From NCBI GenBank assembly GCA_021272315.1, contig JAJSLI010000015.1, positions 1-56,843 of the forward strand: DNA of 56,843 bases. Direction: 5' to 3'. Both the position numbers and the translations under genes were made by a program. The notes beneath the pieces were generated by a model. That model worked only from the letters and a program-made list of their open reading frames with translations. It did no database searches and was not told the origin of the DNA. Below, piece after piece: positions 24,421-31,608 of this stretch; the first letter of the stretch is position 1; each line of letters begins with the position of its first letter. Source of the DNA: Methylacidiphilales bacterium. GTDB taxonomy: Bacteria > Verrucomicrobiota > Verrucomicrobiia > Methylacidiphilales > UBA1321.

Positions 24421-24579
24421 TTACTCGACGTAACGGGTCAACGCCAAGGTTTGCGTGCGGCGTATGATCTCGTTGACGTCAATGAAGAGACGTGAGGTTT
24501 CCGTGGACCCTTTCGAACTTTTCCGAACGGGCCGCGGACTGCTCGTTTTGGAGATATTTTGATCGGGTTTGATCGTCAT
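24421..24579 (-). CDS. Small hypothetical protein with good ribosome-binding site
   Basis: 52 residues from the ATG at 24579, preceded by AAGGAA with 6-7 bp spacing, one of the few convincing Shine-Dalgarno sites in the window. The basic, Ser/Thr/Lys-rich N-terminal half (KTSSPRPVRKSSKGSTETSR) looks disordered; the C-terminal half LFIDVNEIIRRTQTLALTRYV is likely a helix. No family recognised. A longer start at 24621 is possible but lacks such a site. Followed by a 12-bp hairpin. Confidence 0.45.
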   Translation of the reverse strand: MTIKPDQNISKTSSPRPVRKSSKGSTETSRLFIDVNEIIRRTQTLALTRYVE

Positions 24580-24689
24580 GGTCGGTTCCTTCCAGCAGAG
24601 GGCATACCAAGAACAACCCATAAATTAAGCACGCAATTTTTTATGCGCAAATCACGTTTTTGTAAGATGTTGCAATTGAGCTTAACTTT

Positions 24690-25247
24690 CTATTTTTTAT
24701 GCAAAAATCTTAAAAAGGTCAGGCCGGTTTCGCCGTAGGTGCGGTGCCGAATGACTTCCCAGCGCAAGGCAATTTGTATAGTGCGTCTTGCATAATGTTC
24801 CCAGACGAAAATCCCGTCCGGCGCAAGGAAAGGGACCAATTTTTCCAGCAGCGGCTCGTCGTCGAGCGCACCTTGGCTCTTCACGTAAGGCGGATCGGCG
24901 AAGACGAGGTCGAACTGTTCCGGCGGCGCTTTGTCCAGATAGCTGAGCGCGTCTTCGCGCCGGACCTCGCCCTGCAGTTGGCAATGGAGCAGGTTCTCGC
25001 GGATGCACTGTGTCGCCTCGGCGTCCTGTTCGACGAACGTCGCCGACGCCGCGCCGCGGCTCAGCGCCTCGATACCGAACGAGCCGGTCCCGGCGTAAAG
25101 ATCGAGCACCCGCGCGCCGGGGACCTGCTCCGACAGGCTCGAAAAAATCACCTGCCGAATGCGGTCCTGCGTCGGGCGCAGGAGATGATGCTTCGGCGAT
25201 TTCAGGTGAAGACCGCCGGCGGTGCCGGAGATGACGCGAAGGGGCAT
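24690..25247 (-). CDS. rsmD: 16S rRNA (guanine(966)-N2)-methyltransferase RsmD
   Basis: 185 residues. Methylates G966 of 16S rRNA in the assembled small subunit using S-adenosylmethionine. Typical start MPLRVISGTAGGLHLKSP, PTQDRIRQVIFSSL (25-38), SAM-binding VLDLYAGTGSFGIEALSRGA (47-66), FVEQD acidic strand, and catalytic DPPY at 118-121. Full length for the family. The 3' end runs into an AT-rich strip. Elsewhere rsmD often precedes coaD; here it is alone. Confidence 0.95.
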   Translation of the reverse strand: MPLRVISGTAGGLHLKSPKHHLLRPTQDRIRQVIFSSLSEQVPGARVLDLYAGTGSFGIEALSRGAASATFVEQDAEATQCIRENLLHCQLQGEVRREDALSYLDKAPPEQFDLVFADPPYVKSQGALDDEPLLEKLVPFLAPDGIFVWEHYARRTIQIALRWEVIRHRTYGETGLTFLRFLHKK

Positions 25248-25259
25248 GGGGGATTTTTG

Positions 25260-25286
25260 GACAGGATTAACAAGATTAACAGGATT
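25260..25286 (+). repeat. 27-bp dispersed repeat GACAGGATTAAC.., copy 2
   Basis: Begins GACAGGATTAACAAG, continues ATTAACAGGATT. Differs at one base from the copy at 15543-15569 and has the same orientation. It lies 13 bp upstream of the rsmD start. Confidence 0.8.
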
Positions 25287-25753
25287 TTTGGAGGTGATGT
25301 TAATGGCACCCTCGATTTTTCCGACATCGCGGTGGAACTCGGCCTTTAGTGCGGAAAGACCGTTCTTTGTTGTGAACTCGGCCTCGATGCCCCGGCTTGC
25401 GGTGGAACGTGGTACAAATACGGATCAGAGTACTGGCGTCCTTGAGGAGATATCTAAACGCGATTCTGAAAATGAGAAGATGGATGAGAACTTGATCGAC
25501 CGGCAAGGTGTCCTGTATGGGAAGCTGGAAAGGAATTTCCATTGCTACATTTCAACAGAGAGCGCACGTCCGCGTCTTTGCGTTGTGCGCGTTATTCCGG
25601 CGCTGGTTTGGGCGGCGGCGAGCAGCACGGCAGCCGGCGGATGAGCTCGGCGTGGAGTTCCTGACGATTCATCTGGTCAATGGGCTTGGACGGACCGCCG
25701 ATAGGGACATCGGCGGCTACCTCAAATATCCCGCTGCTTGCGGTCGGTGTCGT
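25287..25753. other. 467-bp gap with no convincing gene; open in-frame tail after the MBL stop
   Basis: No recognised product in any frame. On the - strand the frame of the adjacent metallo-beta-lactamase-fold gene stays open past its TAA (25754-25756) for 53 sense codons, to a second TAA at 25592-25594; it includes an ATG at 25672 (MNRQELHAELIRRLP..., 26 codons). That short peptide looks protein-like (amphipathic helix) but is unsupported. The rest (25287-25590) is of mixed composition with scattered stops and may be decayed sequence. Confidence 0.4.
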
Positions 25754-26536
25754 TTAATCCCACACCAGCGTCTCACACGGCTTGTCGGGCGCGGTGTCGT
25801 GCAAGCGCACGGTGGGGCGGCCTTTTTCGCCGAGCTTTTGCGAGACGGTCGCGCGCGCGCGTTCCGGCCGGTTGCAATCGGCGCTGAGGTGGCCGAGGTA
25901 AAGGTCTTCCATCGCGTTGGTGACCACCTCGGCGGCCACTTCCGCCGCCGCGTCGTTGGAGAGATGGCCGTGCCGCGACAGGATGCGCTGCTTGACCGCC
26001 CAGGGCCGTTTGGTGTCCTCCTGCAGGAGGCGCAGGTCGTGGTTGGCCTCAAGCACCAGCGCCCGCGCCGCCATCACCCGTTCGATCACCAGCTTGGTCG
26101 CGTAGCCGAGATCGGTCAGGAAACCGATGTTGCCCAGCGTGTGGTTAAACATGAACCCGACCGGGTCGCTGGCGTCGTGGGGCACCGAAAAGCTGTTGAT
26201 CTTGAGATCGCCCAACTCGACCATCGCGCCCGACTCGAACAGCCGCCAGCCCACGTAACCCGGCAATTGCGGTTGCAGGTACTCCGCGGTCAGGCGGTTG
26301 CAGTAGACCGGGATGCCGTGGCGTTTGGCCAGCACCGGCAGTCCGCAGACGTGGTCGCTGTGCTCGTGGGTCAGGAAAATCGCCTGCACGTCTCGCACCG
26401 AGCGGCCGATGGAACCGAGCCGCAGATCGATCTGTTTTGCGCTGAATCCGGCATCGACGAGGAGGCGGACATGCTCGGTCTCGAGATAGGCGCAGTTGCC
26501 GCTGCTGCCGCTGCCGAGGATGGTGAAACGCAGCAT
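25754..26536 (-). CDS. Metallo-beta-lactamase-fold hydrolase, WalJ/YycJ-like
   Basis: 260 residues from the ATG at 26536, which begins directly with the first beta strand (MLRFTILGSGSSGNCAYLET); a TTG five codons upstream is less likely. Metal-binding THEHSDH at 56-62, a later PHDASDPVGF, GYATK and LEANHD region, and the tail LGHLSADCN with a further His. This is the pattern of the YycJ/WalJ MBL-fold family, thought to be nucleases or phosphodiesterases acting in DNA repair or cell-wall signalling, with no walKR genes here. No Shine-Dalgarno. Divergent from rpoN. Confidence 0.88.
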   Translation of the reverse strand: MLRFTILGSGSSGNCAYLETEHVRLLVDAGFSAKQIDLRLGSIGRSVRDVQAIFLTHEHSDHVCGLPVLAKRHGIPVYCNRLTAEYLQPQLPGYVGWRLFESGAMVELGDLKINSFSVPHDASDPVGFMFNHTLGNIGFLTDLGYATKLVIERVMAARALVLEANHDLRLLQEDTKRPWAVKQRILSRHGHLSNDAAAEVAAEVVTNAMEDLYLGHLSADCNRPERARATVSQKLGEKGRPTVRLHDTAPDKPCETLVWD

Positions 26537-26660
26537 GATGGAGACTGTCAAAAAAATGATCGGGGGTCACGCCGAAAGCGTTCTTGCCCCTTTTTGGAAA
26601 ATAGACCCTAACTTGAATAAAAGGTTTGACGTGTTGGTTATCAATAAAAAGGAACAAAAA

Positions 26661-26676
26661 TGGCACGAAGGATGCT
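26661..26676 (+). promoter_or_regulatory. Sigma-54 (-24/-12) promoter candidate upstream of rpoN
   Basis: TGGCACG-AAGG-ATGCT against the consensus TGGCACG-N4-TTGCW: only one mismatch, GG and GC exactly 12 bp apart. Predicted start near 26687, about 23 bp before the rpoN GTG. If used, sigma-54 controls its own gene and would need an enhancer-binding activator, none of which is encoded in this window. Confidence 0.6.
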
Positions 26677-26709
26677 TGATAAATGTCGTTGCCCGGTTAA
26701 ATTAGTCAT

Positions 26710-28125
26710 GTGGCTGGAATAGGACTTCATCAAACTCTCTCGCTCGGGCAGACACTCTCGCCCCAGATGCAGCAATCGCTGCAGTTTTTGCAGGCGCCCG
26801 CTCTCGAACTCCAGTCGCTGGTTCAGCAGGAAATTGAAATCAACCCGGTCCTTGAGGAAGTTGCCGAAGAGGCGAAACCCGAAGCCGAAACCGAGAGTGA
26901 AAGCGAGAGTGAGGATTGGGACAAGCAGCTTGAGGAGTTGCGCCAGAAGGACGAGGAATGGCGCGAATATTTTTCCCAGAGCAACACCCCGGCGGTCAGC
27001 TACAGTCCCGAGGCCGCCGAGCGACGCCAGTTTCTTTTCGATTCCCAGGTCGAGGCGCCCCATCTTTCCGACCATCTCCTGCGGCAGCTTACGCTGGCCA
27101 CCAGCAATCCTGAGATGCTCCGCGTCGGCGAGGAAATCGTCGGTAATCTCGACGAGGCGGGCTTCCTTAAAATCCCGCTGGTCGAAATCGCCCAGTCGGC
27201 CCAGGTCGATTACCCCGTCGCCCAGAACACCCTTTCGCTCATCCAGACCTTCGACCCGGTCGGCGTCGCCGCGCGCGACCTGCGCGAATGCCTCCTCATC
27301 CAGATCGACCGTCTCGGCAAGAGCGGGGAACTCGAGGCCGTCATGGTTTCACAGTACCTCAGTGAACTCGGACGCAAGAAGCACCAGGACATCGCCCGCG
27401 CGCTCAAGGTCCCGCTCGAACGCGTCCAGGCCGCCGCCCAGTTCATTGCCACCCTTCAGCCCCGGCCCGGCTCCAGTTTCAGTTCCGACGACAAACAAAA
27501 TATCGTCCAGGCCGAACTCGCCGTGCAAAAGAACGGCGACGACTGGATCGTGGTCATGAACGAGGACCCCGTGCCGCGGCTGCGCATCAGCGACACCTAC
27601 AAGGACCTCCTCGCCAGCAACGGCCAGGACCCGAGCCTGCGCGAGTATCTCAAGGAGAAGATTCGCGCCGGAAAATTCCTCATCAAGTGTCTTCACCAGC
27701 GGCAGCAGACCATCTTCAACATCGCCACCGAGATTGTGAAACGGCAGCGCGCCTTCTTTGAACAGGGCGTCGCCCACCTCAAGCCGCTGACCATGAACCA
27801 GGTCGCCGAAGTTGTCGGCGTCCACGAAACCACCGTCAGCCGCGCCATTGCCAACAAGTACGTGCAGACGCCCCACGGTCTCTTCGACCTCAAATATTTT
27901 TTCACGCCCGGCTACCAGACCGCCTCGGGCGAAGTGATGTCCAACACCAGCGTCAAGGACGCCATCCAGGAATTGATCGCGCGCGAAAATCCGGCCAAGC
28001 CGCTTTCCGACCAGGAAATCGTCAAGATTCTCGGTGAGCGCGGCATTCCGCTCGCCCGCCGCACCGTCGCCAAATACCGCGCCGAACTCGGCCTGCTCCC
28101 CTCCAATCTCCGCCGCAGCGTCTGA
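26710..28125 (+). CDS. rpoN: RNA polymerase sigma-54 factor
   Basis: 471 residues from a GTG. Region I is the Gln/Leu-rich activator-interacting helix (QTLSLGQTLSPQMQQSLQFLQAPALELQSLVQQEIEINP); region II is strongly acidic (EEAKPEAETESESESED, about 56-72); then the core-binding domain (about 110-290), the promoter HTH (MNQVAEVVGVHETTVSRAIANKY) and the RpoN box ARRTVAKYR at 449-457. Directs transcription from -24/-12 promoters in concert with AAA+ activators. The GTG is chosen because the conserved region I starts immediately; an overlapping ATG is out of frame. Ends 3 bp before the convergent protease gene. Confidence 0.96.
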   Translation: MAGIGLHQTLSLGQTLSPQMQQSLQFLQAPALELQSLVQQEIEINPVLEEVAEEAKPEAETESESESEDWDKQLEELRQKDEEWREYFSQSNTPAVSYSPEAAERRQFLFDSQVEAPHLSDHLLRQLTLATSNPEMLRVGEEIVGNLDEAGFLKIPLVEIAQSAQVDYPVAQNTLSLIQTFDPVGVAARDLRECLLIQIDRLGKSGELEAVMVSQYLSELGRKKHQDIARALKVPLERVQAAAQFIATLQPRPGSSFSSDDKQNIVQAELAVQKNGDDWIVVMNEDPVPRLRISDTYKDLLASNGQDPSLREYLKEKIRAGKFLIKCLHQRQQTIFNIATEIVKRQRAFFEQGVAHLKPLTMNQVAEVVGVHETTVSRAIANKYVQTPHGLFDLKYFFTPGYQTASGEVMSNTSVKDAIQELIARENPAKPLSDQEIVKILGERGIPLARRTVAKYRAELGLLPSNLRRSV

Positions 28126-28128
28126 TTT

Positions 28129-28791
28129 CTACCTGGAGCCCGGTGCGACGATGGAAAGAAAATGCCAGTCGCCGCTGACGAGGCAGTAGAGGGCCAGCAG
28201 CAGATTCGTCGTCCCATGGGCCGTCATGACATCGCCCAGGTTCCTGGTTCGCACGAACCACACGCCGTAGAGCAGTCCGGCGACCGCGCCGAGCGGCCAC
28301 TCCGGCCCGTGCTCCGCCGCGAAAAGGGCCGTTGTGGCAAAAAAGGAAAACGGTTTGTAAGCGCCGAGCGGCACCTGCGTGAACTCCTCGCGGATCAACC
28401 ACCGCATCAGGAACCCGCGCCAGAAAAGTTCCTCCATCACCGGCACGACCAGCGCGATCCCGAGCAGCCGAAAGCCAAAGAGCGTCCACGCCAGACCGGC
28501 CGGGTAAAGCGCGAAAGGATTGCGCCCGATCAAAGGCGGCGCGTAGTGCACCAGCACCGGATCGAGCCCGATCCACAAGACCACCCCGGCCACGCCGATC
28601 AGCACACCGGCCAGCGGCGCGCACGGCTTGAGGCTCGGCAACGAGCGCCAATACCAGGCGATGACTCCGCCCACCGCCAGCGTCTTCAGCGGGTAGAGTG
28701 CGTAGTGCTGGTCCGGGAACCAGCCTTCTACGGCAAGGAAAACCATGAACAGAAAAAAGGGCGCCACAAAGGGCAACGCTTGCCGGTCCAT
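28129..28791 (-). CDS. CPBP (CAAX) family intramembrane protease
   Basis: 220 residues, about seven helices. Catalytic motifs of the Abi/CPBP family: EE at 120-121 in VMEELFWRGFLMR with Arg125, His161 in FAAEHGPEWPLGAVAG, and His192/Asn196 in TAHGTTNLLLALYCL. Glu and His residues form the metal or water-activating site in the membrane. The size and motif spacing suit the 'CAAX prenyl protease-related' group found with exosortase/PEP-CTERM systems, but no exosortase gene is in the window. Substrate unknown. Confidence 0.85.
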   Translation of the reverse strand: MDRQALPFVAPFFLFMVFLAVEGWFPDQHYALYPLKTLAVGGVIAWYWRSLPSLKPCAPLAGVLIGVAGVVLWIGLDPVLVHYAPPLIGRNPFALYPAGLAWTLFGFRLLGIALVVPVMEELFWRGFLMRWLIREEFTQVPLGAYKPFSFFATTALFAAEHGPEWPLGAVAGLLYGVWFVRTRNLGDVMTAHGTTNLLLALYCLVSGDWHFLSIVAPGSR

Positions 28792-28848
28792 GGCTGCTTT
28801 GGATAAGAGTTCTAAACGGATTTCGTGCGCGCCGGACCCGTTCCGGAC

Positions 28849-30003
28849 CTATTTCTTTTTGGCCACCAGGAGCGACGAAAACGCGGCGGCAAATTTATAG
28901 CCGCTGCCGAAAGGCAGGGGAGAGTGGGGCGTGCGCGCATAAAAATCGGTCAGGTCCGGCTGGTAATGATCCTTAAAGAGCGTGATCGGTCCGGTGTAAT
29001 TGCCATAGGGTATCACGTCCCACTCGTCCGGCTTGAAATCGTGGAGCGGAATGCCCGAGTCGTCCTCCACGACGGCGAGGCTGTTGTCGAGAATCCCGTT
29101 GCGGATGGTGGAAAAGTAGTCCTCGTAGAGCAGGTAGGACGCCGCCTTCAGATAGGTGATGCCAGGTCCCAGTTTTTGCATCAGCCGCACGAAACCGGGA
29201 TTGTCATGCAGTCCGTCATTGCCCAGGTCCACCTGGAAATAGAGGAGGTAATGGAGGTCGCTGCGATCCCCGTAGGCGATTTGCACGCCCGGCGCACCCG
29301 AAGCCTCGCCACGGTGATGAACCGAGCCGTCGTGTCCCAGCGTTACGTCGTCAATGGCGTCAATGGTGTAGCCCTGCCGCGCGAGGAACGCGACGATCAC
29401 CGGCATCAGCCCGTCGACCATTTGATTGTTGAAATCGGTCTTCATGTCCTTCGTCTTGAAGAAACTCGCCACCAGGATGGTATTGAGTGATGTCTTAACC
29501 TGGCCGATGTAGGCGGCGAACTTGCCCTCGTCCTGCAGTTTCGCCAGGTCGGGCATGCTGCCCACCGGTTCCAACCCGGCCATGAGGAGATATTTCGAGT
29601 CCGGGAAGACCGTGTTGACGTAGAGAAAATCGGGGCCGCTGAACGGATAGAAGACCGTGCTCGTTTCCCCGCGAAGTCCGCCCAGTTCCGCATTGGACCA
29701 GTTGCGCATCGCGCTCAGGCGTACCCGGGTGATATAACTCCAGCGCACGTCGAGCCACTTCTGGTAGTCGCCCCATTCGGCGGTCGATTCCCATGAGGCG
29801 CCGCCTGAGACCGTTTGCCCGGCCAGGCCGCGGGCCGAGGCGTTCACCCGCGCGAATGCTTCGTCGGGGAGAAACGAGGGAGTGGCCAGCGACGCTGCTC
29901 CGTCGTCCGTTGCCCAGGCCGGTGCAACGCAGAGCAACAGGAAAACCAGCGCGGGAAGTCGGGGGATACAGAAAGAGCGGAGGCCGTGAAAGATCGCAGT
30001 CAT
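28849..30003 (-). CDS. Exported protein of unknown function
   Basis: 384 residues with an N-terminal signal (hydrophobic 16-31, PALVFLLLCVAPAWA with likely cleavage after AWA). The mature part is soluble, with blocks such as YVNTVFPDSKYLLMAGLEPVGSMP, SFFKTKDMKTDFNNQMVDGLMPVIVAFLARQGY, HDGSVHHRG and a C-terminal helix (YKFAAAFSSLLVAKKK). Pieces resemble secreted proteins of unknown family found in this phylum; I cannot name a domain. The N-terminus of the mature part is rich in Ala/Ser. Downstream of the CPBP gene on the same strand and 13 bp before the next upstream gene (APC permease), so likely co-transcribed with it. Confidence 0.75.
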   Translation of the reverse strand: MTAIFHGLRSFCIPRLPALVFLLLCVAPAWATDDGAASLATPSFLPDEAFARVNASARGLAGQTVSGGASWESTAEWGDYQKWLDVRWSYITRVRLSAMRNWSNAELGGLRGETSTVFYPFSGPDFLYVNTVFPDSKYLLMAGLEPVGSMPDLAKLQDEGKFAAYIGQVKTSLNTILVASFFKTKDMKTDFNNQMVDGLMPVIVAFLARQGYTIDAIDDVTLGHDGSVHHRGEASGAPGVQIAYGDRSDLHYLLYFQVDLGNDGLHDNPGFVRLMQKLGPGITYLKAASYLLYEDYFSTIRNGILDNSLAVVEDDSGIPLHDFKPDEWDVIPYGNYTGPITLFKDHYQPDLTDFYARTPHSPLPFGSGYKFAAAFSSLLVAKKK

Positions 30004-30016
30004 AGTGGGAAGTGTG

Positions 30017-31411
30017 TCAGGTCGAGCTTCCCGGTATCGTTTCGCCGCGAAGCTGCTCCGCCGGGACGTTCCGGCTGGCCCAGAGATAAATCGGAATGCC
30101 GATCAACACCGTGGCGGCACCGATTATGGTTTCCGTCGGGTGCCGCTCATAGGTTTTCACCAGGCAGAAAATCGTGATGATGGCAAAAACGATCGGGGTC
30201 ACTGGATAACCCCACGTCCGGTAGGGCCGGAGCAGATTCGGTTCCCGCACGCGCAGGACGATTACGCCGAGGACAGCCAGCAAAGACCAGAAAAGCAGGA
30301 CCGTTTCGACGTAATTGACGATGTTGTCCGGATCGAAAAACAGCAGCACGAAAACGACCGCGTACTGGAAGATCAGCGAAATGTAAGGGACGCGCGTCTT
30401 GCTCGTGCGGCCCAGAAAGCCCAGTACGGGATAGGTAACACCGATTGCCTCGCTGACGCGCGAGCCGACCCACATCATCGCGCTGACATTGGCCACCAAG
30501 CCGACGCAGATCAGCGCGCTGCCGACCCGCGCTCCGGACGCGCCGAAGATCTGGATGCCTGCGATGTGCGCGACCTCCGACTCACCCGCCAGCGAACCGA
30601 GGCTGGTCGAGTAAAGAAACACGCTGTTTATTGCGACGTAAAGGAACATGACGAAGGCCGTGCCGAGGATCAACGCGCGCGGCAGCGCCTTCGCCGGGTT
30701 GCGCACCTCCTCCACGATGTAGGACGCCGCGTTCCAGCCCGAATAGGCGTACATCACCCAGATAAGGGAAGAACCGAACGAAGCGCTCACCAGGAGCGCC
30801 CAATCGGCCTTGTGTGGAAGAAAAGTCACGGGCTGGGCCGGCGTTGCGGTGAATCCGAACACGACAAAGGTCAGGATCAGCAACACGGTCGTCGCCGTGG
30901 CCGCCGCTTGGAAGAAACCGGTGAAGCGGAGGCTGCGCAGGTGCGCCAGGGTCAAGACCGTCACGAGGATGAAGGCCAGCATGTGTTCGGTGTTGTTCGG
31001 CACGAGATGCGCGATGGCCGGAAACGCCCGGCAAAGGTACTTGCCGAACACCAGCGCGCTGGCGGCGATGGGCGCTGCGAAACCGACGCTGGCCGAGCAA
31101 AGACCCGTGCAGAACCCGACCATGGGATGATAGATTCGTGAAAGAAAATTATACTCGCCGCCCGAACGGGGCAGGGCTGTCGCCAGTTCCGCATAGCAAA
31201 GCGCTCCGCAGAGCGCCAGCACTCCGCCCACCACCCAAAGCATCACGATGGGAAAGACGCTCCCCGTGAGCTCGGAACTGCCGTCAGAACGGGAAAAGCC
31301 GCTGATTTGGAAACCAAGGCTCATGAAAACGCCGGTGCCGATCATGTTCGAAACCACCAGTGCGGCGGCGGGCCACGTCGAGACGGCTTGGGGATGGGAT
31401 GCTGTTTTCAC
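30017..31411 (-). CDS. APC-family amino acid permease
   Basis: 464 residues, about 12 helices. N-terminal WPAAALVVSNMIGTGVFMSLGF with the unwound GTGVF (25-29) that binds the amino acid alpha groups; ELATALPRSGGEYNFLSRIY and VMYAYSGWNAASYIVEEVRNPAKALPRA are hallmarks of the LAT/APC superfamily. Inner-membrane transporter for amino acids or polyamines; specificity not predictable. The stop is 13 bp before the exported protein gene, which lies on the same strand. Ends in a basic tail. Confidence 0.93.
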   Translation of the reverse strand: MKTASHPQAVSTWPAAALVVSNMIGTGVFMSLGFQISGFSRSDGSSELTGSVFPIVMLWVVGGVLALCGALCYAELATALPRSGGEYNFLSRIYHPMVGFCTGLCSASVGFAAPIAASALVFGKYLCRAFPAIAHLVPNNTEHMLAFILVTVLTLAHLRSLRFTGFFQAAATATTVLLILTFVVFGFTATPAQPVTFLPHKADWALLVSASFGSSLIWVMYAYSGWNAASYIVEEVRNPAKALPRALILGTAFVMFLYVAINSVFLYSTSLGSLAGESEVAHIAGIQIFGASGARVGSALICVGLVANVSAMMWVGSRVSEAIGVTYPVLGFLGRTSKTRVPYISLIFQYAVVFVLLFFDPDNIVNYVETVLLFWSLLAVLGVIVLRVREPNLLRPYRTWGYPVTPIVFAIITIFCLVKTYERHPTETIIGAATVLIGIPIYLWASRNVPAEQLRGETIPGSST

Positions 31412-31608
31412 GATAAACGACGAAGAAGATGCCGGGTCAACCGACAGGCATCAACATTTAATCTCTCAAATAGGCGCAATTCTTGCAGCGATCGGGCAGC
31501 TCAATTTCTCTTTTTATTTTTGACGAAATTACCGACCGGTATGTTCATCTTAAATTATTGATAGGGAAAAAGTAACGTTAAATAAATAAGTGTCCATGGG
31601 GGTTGGAC

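Noticed and set aside
25222..25644. 140-codon + strand ORF upstream of the WalJ-like gene
   Set aside because: Starts antisense inside rsmD, spans a dispersed repeat and shows no coherent composition or motif.
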